Source: Parafrankia elaeagni
GTDB lineage: Bacteria; Actinomycetota; Actinomycetes; Frankiales; Frankiaceae
DNA length: 58,959 nt
Direction of reading: 5' to 3'
Assembly: GCF_000374165.1 (NCBI RefSeq)
Contig: NZ_KB893734.1
Span: 1-58,959 of the forward strand
Part shown: positions 43,266 to 51,245 of the stretch, one piece after another
Position numbering within the stretch: the stretch's first letter is position 1
Layout: each line of letters starts with the position of its first letter
The notes under the pieces: model-generated
The model's database searches: none
What the model was told of the DNA's origin: nothing
The model's input: the letters and a program-made list of their open reading frames with translations, nothing else
Translations under genes and position numbers: made by a program

Positions 43266-45110
43266 GTGCGAGAAGAACACTCCGGCGACGGCCTGCTCCC
43301 CACCGCGAGCACCGGTGAGACGTGGCGGTACCTTCTTCGGCTCCTGCGGCCGCGGTGGGCGCTCGGCGTGCTCACGGTCCTGGCGCTGACCGTGGGAACC
43401 TGCCTGCAGCTCATCGTGCCCCGGGCCCTCGGCTGGGTCGTCGACGCGGCGATCGACGGCGACCGCGGGGCTGTCCTCTGGCCGGTCCAGGTTCTGGTCA
43501 TCGTGGCGGTCGGCGCCGCGGTCCTCCTGGTGGTGACCAGGGTGCTGATCGCGCTCGTGGCGGAGCCCGCGCTGGCGTCGCTGCGTGAGGACGTCCTGGA
43601 GCGGGCCCTGCACCTGCCCGCGGGCGAGGTCGAGCGCACCGGCTCCGGTGATCTGGTGGCGCGGATCAGCGGTGACGTCGAGGTGGTCACCACCGCGATT
43701 CGCACCACCGTGCCGACGCTGGCGATGTCGGTGTTCCTGGTCTGGATGACCGCGGTCGGCCTGGCCGCGATCGACTGGCGTTTCGCGGTCGTCGCGCTGC
43801 TCGCCGTGCCGACCGACATCTACGCGCTGCGGTGGTATCTGCGCAGGTCACGGTCGGTCTTCGCGGCCCAGCGGGTCGCCGAGGGCGCGCGGGCCCAGCA
43901 GCTGCTGGACTCGATCGGCGGGGCGGACACCGTCCGGGCGTTCCGCCTCGGCCCGCGCCATCTGCGGCTGACCGCCCAGCGGTCGGAGGCTGCGGTGGAC
44001 TGCGCCTACCAGGCGATGCACTTCCGGACGCGGTTCTGGGGCCGCATGCACCTGTCCGAGGCGATCGGCGTCGCCGCCGTGCTGGCAGCCGGCTTCTACC
44101 TGGTGCGCGACGGTGCTGTCACGGTCGGCGCGGCCACCGCCGCGGCGTTCTACTTCAGCCGCCTGTTCGAGCCGGTCAACATGATCCTGATGATGATCGA
44201 CACGATGCAGGAGGCCGGCGCCGCGCTGTCCCGCCTCGTCGGAGTGGCGCAGGTGGCACCGCCGCCGGCGCCGGAACGGGCGGTTCTCGGCGAGCCGGCC
44301 GTCCAGGTGCGCGACGTCCGCTTCGCCTACGCGGACGATCACGAGGTGCTGCACGGCGTCGACCTCGCCGCGCGCCCGGGGGAGCGGGTGGCGGTCGTCG
44401 GCGCGAGCGGGGCGGGCAAGACCACGCTGGCCAACATCGTCGCCGGCCTGCATCCCGCGGCGTCGGGGGAGGTCCGGCTGGCCGGTCTTCCGGTCGGCGA
44501 GCTCGGTCCGGACGACCTGCGGACCACGGTGGCCCTGGTGACCCAGGAGGTCCACGTGTTCGCCGGCCCGCTCGTGGACGATCTCCGGCTCGCGCGGCCG
44601 GACGCCTCGGCGGCGGACATCGACCACGCGCTGGCCCGTGCGGGCGCGGCGAGCTGGGTCGCCGCACTGCCGTCCGCGGAGCGGACCGTCGTGGGCCGGG
44701 GCGGGCACCGGCTCACCCCGACGCAGGCGCAGGAACTCGCGCTCGCCCGGCTGCTGCTCGTGGACGCGCCGATCGTCGTCCTCGACGAGGCCACCGCCGA
44801 GGCGGGCAGTGCCGGCGCCCGCCGGCTGGAACTGGCAGCCGAGCGGGCTCTGGACGGACGCACGGTGATCGCCGTGGCACACCGGCTGACCCAGGCCGCG
44901 TCCGCCGACCGGATCCTGGTCCTCGACCGCGGCCGGGTCGTCGAGAACGGCTCGCACGACGACCTGGTCGCTGCCGGCGGCCAGTACGCGCGGATGTGGT
45001 CGGCCTGGTCGTCGGCAGGCGCGGCCGAGCCGCAGTCGGCCGACGGCCCGCCGGCCGACTCGCAGCCGCTCTCCCCGGTATCGGCGCCGGCCGCTCCTGG
45101 TGCGGTGTAG
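43266..45110 (+). CDS. ABC exporter half-transporter 2 (catalytic ATP site)
   Basis: A half-exporter of about 614 residues with six membrane helices (about 30-325) and a nucleotide-binding domain. Walker A GASGAGKTT (about residue 378), Walker B IVVLDEATA with catalytic Glu, and switch His in AVAHRLTQ are intact. The signature is replaced by LTPTQAQELALARLLL. It complements half-transporter 1, so the heterodimer has one working and one dead ATP site. GTG 43266 is chosen for the GAGGTGA before it; ATG 43251 and GTG 43242 (coupled to the mini-ORF) remain possible. It presumably exports the cluster product or a toxic intermediate. Confidence 0.93.
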   Translation: MREEHSGDGLLPTASTGETWRYLLRLLRPRWALGVLTVLALTVGTCLQLIVPRALGWVVDAAIDGDRGAVLWPVQVLVIVAVGAAVLLVVTRVLIALVAEPALASLREDVLERALHLPAGEVERTGSGDLVARISGDVEVVTTAIRTTVPTLAMSVFLVWMTAVGLAAIDWRFAVVALLAVPTDIYALRWYLRRSRSVFAAQRVAEGARAQQLLDSIGGADTVRAFRLGPRHLRLTAQRSEAAVDCAYQAMHFRTRFWGRMHLSEAIGVAAVLAAGFYLVRDGAVTVGAATAAAFYFSRLFEPVNMILMMIDTMQEAGAALSRLVGVAQVAPPPAPERAVLGEPAVQVRDVRFAYADDHEVLHGVDLAARPGERVAVVGASGAGKTTLANIVAGLHPAASGEVRLAGLPVGELGPDDLRTTVALVTQEVHVFAGPLVDDLRLARPDASAADIDHALARAGAASWVAALPSAERTVVGRGGHRLTPTQAQELALARLLLVDAPIVVLDEATAEAGSAGARRLELAAERALDGRTVIAVAHRLTQAASADRILVLDRGRVVENGSHDDLVAAGGQYARMWSAWSSAGAAEPQSADGPPADSQPLSPVSAPAAPGAV

Positions 45111-45126
45111 GCACGGGCGGCGCGGG

Positions 45127-47451
45127 TCAGGAGGCGATCGTCGCGGCCGCGTCGAGCGTCGCGATGCCCACCCGGAGCTGCGTCGCCCGCGGGTCCGCCA
45201 GATCCTCGAAGATGCGCAGCGCCTCGGTCCAGGAGCGCCGCGCGGCGGCCGGGTCCGGGATCTTCAGGTAGCTGTGCCCGAGGAGGGTCAGGGCACGGGC
45301 GCTGGTGTGCCGGTCCCGGATGCCATGGGTGAGTGCCAGCGTCCGGCGGCACACCAGGGCGGCGCTGGCATGGTCGCCACGGGCCAGATGGTCCTCGGCG
45401 AGGCCGATGTGCGCCAGCCCCAGGCCCCACTCGTCGCCGAGGTCGCCCAGGATCGCGGCTCCATGGCGGTGACAGGCGATCGCCTGGTCCAGGTCACCGA
45501 GGTTGCGGTGGGCACGGCCGAGCTCGATCTGCGTCAGGGCGAAACCCCAGGAGTTACCCACCTCGCTGAAGATCTTCTGAGCGCTCTGGTGGTCGGCCAT
45601 CGTCCGCTTCGCGCCGCGCACGTGGGCGAGGCTGAGCAGGCTGACCGCCTCCCCCCACTGGTCCGCGCTGTCCTTGCCCACCGACAGCGCCCGTTCGAGC
45701 ATCTCCAGCGACCGCCCGTACATACGGAGGTCGTCGTAGGCCAGCCCGGCGCTCACCAGCAGCGCGGACTCACCGAACCGGTCCTGTGCCTGCCGCGCCG
45801 ACGCCAGCCCGATCTCCGCGGTCGTGATCCAGTCCGTCCACCGTTTGCTGACGTGGAAGTAGCCGGTGAGCGCGGCGGCCAGGCGCCACGCGAGGGCGTG
45901 CTCACCCGCGGTGGCCGCCATGCGCACCGTGGTCATGAGGTTCTCGTGCTCGGTGGCGACCCAGACCGATGCCTGCCGGTAGCTGCCGAACGTCTCCGGC
46001 GGGTGTTCGTCCGAGGCCGGGTGCAGACCGGGCCGCCGGCCGTAGGGATGCAGCACGTTCCCGGCCTCGACCGTGCTGCGCAGGTACCACCCGCCCAGAC
46101 GCCGCAGCACGGCTCCCGGCGCGGCGTCGTCGTCCCGCCCTGGCCCACCGGTACCGGTGGGGGCGCCGGCCCTGGCCCGGCCGAACAGCCGGACCATGGC
46201 GGGCAGCCTGAACCGGTCCGGCGTGGGGGATTCCGCGAGCTCCTGATCGATGAGAACCGCCAGGTCGCGGCGGACGAGCGCCGGCGGCCGGCGGAGCACC
46301 GCGCAGACCGCCGCGAGCGGCAGATCGGCGCCGCTCCAGCCGCTGAGCAGACGCAGCGCCCGGGCCGGATCGGGGTCGGCGCCCGTCTGCGGCGAGGGCA
46401 GGCTCTCGTACCTGCGTGCGAGAGCCTGGTGGACGGCGGCGGGCGGCGGGGACGGGGGGGACGGGGGGCCTGACGGTCGCGGGCGGAACTCTCCTGCGGC
46501 CGCGGCCGCCACCGTGGTCAGGCCCGTTCCGTTCGCCATGGCTGTGGCGGTCGCCAGGGCCGGGTTGGTCGCCAGCGCGGCGGAGGTCGTCATCATGGTC
46601 GCGGTCGCCGGTTGCCCGGAGCCACCGGTGGCGGTCGACCCGCCCGTACCGGTGGCGGGGCTCGGGAAGAGCAGCTCGTCGTCGGACAGCATGTGTCGCT
46701 GCAGCTGCTGCAGACCGCGGCCGGGATCAACGCCGAGCTCGTCGCGCAGGACCCACCTGACCCGGCGGTAGGCCTCGAACGCCTCGGCCTTGCGACCGCA
46801 CCGGAACAGGGCGAGGATCAGCATCTCCCAGGGGTGCTCCCGGATGCGGGTCTCCTCGACGAGGCGCCGCAGCTCCGGCAGGGCACCCTGGTGGTCGCCC
46901 AGCATCACCTGGGCGGTCAGCGCCAGTTCCCGCAGCCGCAGCCGGGCCTCGGCCAGGTGCGGTGCCTGCTCCCGTCGCAGCCGTTCCACCGGTATGTCGC
47001 AGAACGGGTCGCCGCGCCACAGGGCGAGGGCGTCCCGTGCGTCACAGGCGGCGCGGGCCCAGTCACCCCGGGCCGCGGCCTCCTGCGCCCGTCCGGCGAG
47101 GTCCGCCTGGATGACCAGATCGACCTCGAACCTGTTCCGCGGCTCGATCACATAGCCCGGGGAGCGGGTGATGATGCGTCCGCCCAGCACGGGCCCGAGT
47201 AAGCGGCGCAGCCGGCTGACGTAGTTCTCCAGCGTCTTCGTCGCGGACGGCGGTGGCGAGCTGTCCCAGAGCAGATCCGAGAGCCGGTCGGCCGAGACCA
47301 CGGTGCCGGCGTCGACCAGCAGCGTGGCGAGGACACCGCGCTGCTTCGGAGCGGAGACCGGAACCGCCCGGCCGAGGTCGTCGCGGACCTCGAGCGGGCC
47401 GAGCAGCGCGAACCGGGGACTTCCACCTGTCGACGTGCTTCCGGCTGTCAT
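45127..47451 (-). CDS. SARP-type regulator with TPR domain but no NB-ARC core
   Basis: A 774-residue activator-like protein. Residues 14-105 are an OmpR-type DNA-binding domain (LLGPLEVRDDLGRAVPVSAPKQRGVLATLL, TLENYVSRLRRLLG), and 108-255 the bacterial transcriptional activation domain. The NB-ARC ATPase found in large AfsR-like regulators is missing: no P-loop is present, only an Ala/Thr/Gly-rich linker (about 260-345). A winged helix (about 355-420) and tetratricopeptide repeats (about 470-770) follow. ATG 47451 has GGAGGA upstream. SARPs usually switch on nearby biosynthetic genes. The gene ends 16 bases from the convergent exporter gene. Confidence 0.92.
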   Translation of the reverse strand: MTAGSTSTGGSPRFALLGPLEVRDDLGRAVPVSAPKQRGVLATLLVDAGTVVSADRLSDLLWDSSPPPSATKTLENYVSRLRRLLGPVLGGRIITRSPGYVIEPRNRFEVDLVIQADLAGRAQEAAARGDWARAACDARDALALWRGDPFCDIPVERLRREQAPHLAEARLRLRELALTAQVMLGDHQGALPELRRLVEETRIREHPWEMLILALFRCGRKAEAFEAYRRVRWVLRDELGVDPGRGLQQLQRHMLSDDELLFPSPATGTGGSTATGGSGQPATATMMTTSAALATNPALATATAMANGTGLTTVAAAAAGEFRPRPSGPPSPPSPPPAAVHQALARRYESLPSPQTGADPDPARALRLLSGWSGADLPLAAVCAVLRRPPALVRRDLAVLIDQELAESPTPDRFRLPAMVRLFGRARAGAPTGTGGPGRDDDAAPGAVLRRLGGWYLRSTVEAGNVLHPYGRRPGLHPASDEHPPETFGSYRQASVWVATEHENLMTTVRMAATAGEHALAWRLAAALTGYFHVSKRWTDWITTAEIGLASARQAQDRFGESALLVSAGLAYDDLRMYGRSLEMLERALSVGKDSADQWGEAVSLLSLAHVRGAKRTMADHQSAQKIFSEVGNSWGFALTQIELGRAHRNLGDLDQAIACHRHGAAILGDLGDEWGLGLAHIGLAEDHLARGDHASAALVCRRTLALTHGIRDRHTSARALTLLGHSYLKIPDPAAARRSWTEALRIFEDLADPRATQLRVGIATLDAAATIAS

Positions 47452-47507
47452 CTTCCGTCCTCCAGGACTGTCGGCGATCTGACCGGCTCCGAGCGGGGAA
47501 CCTGCCG

Positions 47508-48851
47508 TCAGCACGGCAGGGCCTGCCAGATCCCCGTCGCGCCTTGCGGATCGAGGGCGGCGACCGGCCGCCGGGCCGGGCCGCCGCGTGCGCGCTCGGC
47601 CCAGCTCGCCAGGTCGAGGGCGAAGGACGGATCTCCCGCAGCGGCGATCCGGCGGCTTGCGGTGTCCAGAAGGCCTGCCCAGGCGGGGTCTGCCGCTTGC
47701 GCCTGGTCCGCTGGCTCGCCGGGGGCGGCGTGACAGGAGGCGGCCGGCGCGGCGCGCAGGCAGTGCGCCTCCAGCATCAGGCGCAGGCCGACCAGTGGGT
47801 CAGCGGAGGCGGAGAGGATGTCGCCGGCCAGCCGGCCCAGCATCGTCGCGCAGGCCGCGGCCGCGACGGGGGTGGGCCCGTTCGGCCGGGCCGCGGTGAT
47901 CCTGCCGTGCCAGGTCGGGTCCGTCGACCAGCCGGGTGGCGTGCCGTCGGTTTCAGGGGCGGCCAGCGCCTGCAGCAGGGACGAGGCGGTCCCGGGGTCA
48001 CCTCCGCGGCGTTCCGCCACTCGCAGCGCGCCGCGCAGGCCGAGGGTGAGGTCCGGGGGGAGCGGTGAGGAGATCCGCTGTTCCAGGAGCGTTGACGTGG
48101 GCGGCGCGCCGAGATGCGCGGCCGCGGCCGCCAGCCGGCGCGCGCGGTCGGCCTGCCCGGGGCCGCGCGCGTGGCGGATGACCGCGGCGACGCGGCACGC
48201 ACGCGCGAGATAGCCCGGGTGCGGTGAGCCTGGCCGGTTGGTCGGGAACGTGCCGGTGGGGCGCGTGCCGGCCGGGAACCTGCTGGTGGGGCGCGTGCCG
48301 GCCGGTGCTGCGACGGCCGGCCCCAACAGGGCCCGGACGGCGCGGTCCGAGGCCGCGAGGGCCAGGTCCGGATCGCCGAAGGCAGCCAGGACGTCGCCGC
48401 AGAGCGCGAGGACGCGAGCGGAGCCGGGATCGTCTCGCCCGTCCGGGCGGCCCAGCGGGTCGGGAGCCGCGCGCAGGCCGAGCAGGGCCGCCTGCGCGTC
48501 CACCAGCGCGGAGGCACCGTGCCCCTGCGTGGCGCGCACGACAGCCCGCCGGGCCCGCACGTCCGCCAGCGGCCCGGCCGCCGTGGGTGTCCGGCGGACG
48601 AGTACCGCGTAGAGCTGCTCGCTCGCGTCCAACGCGCGGACCGCGGCGCCCGGATCGCCGGCCCTGTACCGCATGGCCGCCAGGTCGTATTGAACGCCAC
48701 CGAGCATCCACGCCCGCCGCGGATCGGCCGGCGATTCCGCGTGAACTCCCGCGATAAGCAGCACGGCGCGGGATTGGAGTTCCGCGGCCCGCCGCACGTC
48801 ACCCGCCCGGGCGGCGTGCCGGGCATCCAGGAGCAGCTCCGCGAACCGCAT
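47508..48851 (-). CDS. TPR-like helical protein of unknown function
   Basis: A 447-residue Ala/Arg/Leu-rich protein without a recognised family. The N-terminal half shows helix pairs resembling tetratricopeptide repeats (FAELLLDARHAARAGDVRRAAELQSRAV, WMLGGVQYDLAAMRYRAGDPGAAVRALDASEQLY, LALCGDVLAAFGDPDLALAASDRAVRAL). A Pro/Thr tandem repeat (AGTRPTSRFPAGTRPTGTFP) separates it from a second helical half. It lies 56 bases upstream of the SARP gene on the same strand and may act with it. ATG 48851 (MRFAELLL) is preferred over a longer frame, though its ribosome site is weak. Confidence 0.7.
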   Translation of the reverse strand: MRFAELLLDARHAARAGDVRRAAELQSRAVLLIAGVHAESPADPRRAWMLGGVQYDLAAMRYRAGDPGAAVRALDASEQLYAVLVRRTPTAAGPLADVRARRAVVRATQGHGASALVDAQAALLGLRAAPDPLGRPDGRDDPGSARVLALCGDVLAAFGDPDLALAASDRAVRALLGPAVAAPAGTRPTSRFPAGTRPTGTFPTNRPGSPHPGYLARACRVAAVIRHARGPGQADRARRLAAAAAHLGAPPTSTLLEQRISSPLPPDLTLGLRGALRVAERRGGDPGTASSLLQALAAPETDGTPPGWSTDPTWHGRITAARPNGPTPVAAAACATMLGRLAGDILSASADPLVGLRLMLEAHCLRAAPAASCHAAPGEPADQAQAADPAWAGLLDTASRRIAAAGDPSFALDLASWAERARGGPARRPVAALDPQGATGIWQALPC

Positions 48852-49319
48852 CCGCGGAGCGGGCTCTTTTCGTCGTCGCCGTGAGGAAAGAGCCTGCTTC
48901 GCGCTCCGGCAGGACGGTTGGTGATCCGCGGCACCACCGAATCCCGCGGTGGTCTGGATTGTCGTCGCGCGATTTCTCTTCCACGACACGGCCGAATCCG
49001 TCCCTTCCGCGTTGGGCCGTGCGGCGTCCGGCCGTCGGGACGGCCTTTCCTGCCCGCATTTCGGCCATGCCGACCGTCGGATCGTGCTAATTGGACGTGA
49101 ATCAGTCCTTTGTTCGCCAGTCCGACTAGGAGTTTGAATTGTCCCCGCAGCCCTGTCAATCGCCTACCGGCTTGTGTTGAGGTGGATATCTGTGCTCCGG
49201 CGCACGTTGTTCATCTGTTTCGGTTTCCGGCGCTTCCGGTCGATGTCCACACCGGGAAATGGGTCCTCCGCCGCTGACTCCGGAGGATCCTGGGGCCGGT
49301 ATCCGGCTCAGGCCGGGGC
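48852..49319. other. Intergenic region upstream of the TPR-SARP pair
   Basis: 468 bases without a gene. The part at 49080-49160 is clearly less GC-rich (GTGCTAATTGGACGTGAATC, CTAGGAGTTTGAATTG) and is the likely reverse-strand promoter for the TPR-SARP operon. Confidence 0.45.
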
Positions 49320-50381
49320 TCAGGCCGGAACATCCGCCCCGGCGGAGTGCCCCGGACAGGTGCCGGCCGGCCCGGTCCGCACCTCGGGGGCCCGCCGGTC
49401 CGGGCCCAGCAGCGTGGCGAGGGCCTCCCTGGCAAGGCCGCCGAGGCGCCCGGCGTTCCCGTCGGCGGCGTTCCCGTCGGCGGCGGCCAGGGCGGTGTCG
49501 AGCAGGGTCAGGTCCTTGGTGAGCAGGGCGGCGAGCGCGGTCAGGGACGGCCCGCTACCGGGGAGGCCGAGCGGCTGGTCTCCCGGGGGCAGCGGGCTGG
49601 CCGCCGCGCTGCACGTCCGGAGAGCCACCCGCACCCGGTCCTGGTCCAGGCCCAGCCGGACCGCCTCCCGCAGCGCCTCGACCGCCGCGCCACGGTGCGC
49701 GAGGAACACGGCGTTGTTCAGCAGTTTCACGAGCTGCGCGCTGCCCACCTCGCCGATGTGCAGCACGGTGTGCGCGAACAGGTCGAACACCGGCCTGCAT
49801 CGCCCCAGCTCGCGCTGGCCGCCGCCGAACATCACCGTCAGCGCGCGCCCCCGGGCGTCGCGGATCCCGTTGCTGACCGGCGCGTCGACCAGCGCGAGGC
49901 CCCGCTCGTGGGCCCGCGTGGCCAGCTCGACGCACACCTCGGGTGAGCAGGTGCTGTGGACGACGATCAGGCCGCCGCGGCGCATCGTCTCCAGCAGCCC
50001 GCCCGGCCCGGCGACCACGGCACGGACGTCGTCGTCGGCGAAGACGCACACCGAGACGACGGTGGCGTGCCGGCCCAGGTCGGCCAGGCTCGGCGCCGCC
50101 GTGACTCCGCTGGAGCGGACCTGTTCGACCCGGTCGGCCCGCAGGTCGAACACGATTGGCCGCACCCCGCCCACCGCGCAGAGCCGGACGATCTCGGCTC
50201 CCTGGCTCCCGAGGCCGACGAACCCGTAGGTCTCGGCAGCCGGCGTGCCATCTCCCTGCGCGTCAACGCCGTGCGCGCCGCGCCGGGCGTCGCTCCGGAC
50301 ATCGCGTGGAGTGCTCTGAACATCGCTCCGAGCGTCGGCCGGAGCGTCGCTCCGGGAGGTGGCGGTGTGCGCGGCGTGCAT
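49320..50381 (-). CDS. 3-hydroxyisobutyrate-dehydrogenase-like NAD(P)-dependent oxidoreductase
   Basis: A 353-residue beta-hydroxyacid dehydrogenase family protein. After a 50-residue disordered, Asp/Ser/Arg-rich leader comes the Rossmann motif GFVGLGSQG (about 53-61), then VVHSTCSPEV, the substrate motif LVDAPVSNG, and the catalytic lysine region QLVKLLNNAVFLAH. It probably oxidises or reduces a hydroxy/keto acid or related group; the substrate is unknown. ATG 50381 with GGAGACC upstream. It is third in the reverse-strand run after the acyl-CoA ligase and CMD genes. Confidence 0.88.
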   Translation of the reverse strand: MHAAHTATSRSDAPADARSDVQSTPRDVRSDARRGAHGVDAQGDGTPAAETYGFVGLGSQGAEIVRLCAVGGVRPIVFDLRADRVEQVRSSGVTAAPSLADLGRHATVVSVCVFADDDVRAVVAGPGGLLETMRRGGLIVVHSTCSPEVCVELATRAHERGLALVDAPVSNGIRDARGRALTVMFGGGQRELGRCRPVFDLFAHTVLHIGEVGSAQLVKLLNNAVFLAHRGAAVEALREAVRLGLDQDRVRVALRTCSAAASPLPPGDQPLGLPGSGPSLTALAALLTKDLTLLDTALAAADGNAADGNAGRLGGLAREALATLLGPDRRAPEVRTGPAGTCPGHSAGADVPA

Positions 50382-50469
50382 CGTGAGGTCTCCTCGGTGT
50401 GGGTGGGCGCTGGCTGCCCTGGGCGGCCAGCAGGGCGGAGCGGGACGGTCCTGGCGGGACGATCCTGGC

Positions 50470-50545
50470 GGGGCATGCCGGCCAGCGTGGGGCATGCCGG
50501 CCAGCGCGGGGTGTGCCGGCCAGCGCGGGGTGTGCCGGTCAGCGC
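50470..50545. repeat. Four 19-bp tandem repeats between the dehydrogenase and CMD genes
   Basis: Units begin GGGGCATGCCGGCCAGCGT at 50470 and GGGG at 50489, 50508 and 50527, with 1-3 changes among copies. The last unit overlaps the stop codon of the CMD gene (50539). Another short repeat (CCTGGCGGG twice) precedes them. Confidence 0.88.
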
Positions 50546-51216
50546 GGCGGGAGCGGGCGTGACCCGTCCCGCAGGACGGCCGCGGCTGGGGCGGGTGCCC
50601 GGCCCTCGATCTCGGTGAGGAGATCCCGCAGGTCGGCGGCGGACAGGTCCGCCGAGTCGAGGGCCGAGCGGACATGGTGGCGCAACGGGTGGACGGCCTC
50701 GGCGGCCGCGCAGACGACGATCGCGACGATGCGGCGTTCGCGCGTCGTGAGGCCCGGCCGGCGCCACACCTGCCCGAAGACGAAGCCGAGCATGCCGGCC
50801 TCGACGAAGGGACTGCCCCGGGGTGGCGCCTCGCTGCGGTTCACGGCACGGAACGCCTCCTCGCCGGCCCGCAGCCGCTCATCGCGGCTCTCCCGATCGA
50901 GGGAGGTGGCGGCCGGCGCCGGCCAGGAAGCGGGATCCGTGCCCGTGTCGCGGCAGTGCAGTGCCCACTGGCGCCGCACGACCCCCTCGAGCTCGGACCC
51001 CCGCGGCCAGCCGGCGTAGACGGCGTACTGCAGGACGAACTCCAGCAGATCGCCGAGGCCGCTCTCGTCTCGACCGAGGATCTGCCGCACCCGGGCGGCG
51101 AGCGCCTCGGCCGGACCGGACCACGCCAGGCTGGCAAGCTGCGCCCAGTCGCGGTCCCGGCTCCCGAGCCCGGTGTGCCCGGACTGCCCGGACTGCCCGG
51201 TCTGCGTGACGGTCAC
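50539..51216 (-). CDS. Carboxymuconolactone decarboxylase (CMD)-like protein
   Basis: A 225-residue all-helical protein with the CMD/AhpD-like core: EAGMLGFVFGQVWRRPGLTTRERRIVAIVVCAAAEAVHPLRHHVRSALDSADLS matches the second half of the fold. Only one cysteine is present where AhpD peroxidases have CxxC, so a peroxidase role is unlikely; the cofactor-free lyase-type or a scaffold role is possible. GTG 51216 is preceded by GAGGAGG at about 5 bases. It lies 29 bases downstream of the acyl-CoA ligase gene. Confidence 0.85.
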   Translation of the reverse strand: MTVTQTGQSGQSGHTGLGSRDRDWAQLASLAWSGPAEALAARVRQILGRDESGLGDLLEFVLQYAVYAGWPRGSELEGVVRRQWALHCRDTGTDPASWPAPAATSLDRESRDERLRAGEEAFRAVNRSEAPPRGSPFVEAGMLGFVFGQVWRRPGLTTRERRIVAIVVCAAAEAVHPLRHHVRSALDSADLSAADLRDLLTEIEGRAPAPAAAVLRDGSRPLPPR

Positions 51217-51245
51217 CGCCGCCGCCTCCTCTCGACGGGGGGCAC

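Noticed and set aside
50470-50545. Repeat array as a possible CRISPR
   Set aside because: Units are directly adjacent 19-bp copies without spacers and no cas genes are in the window.
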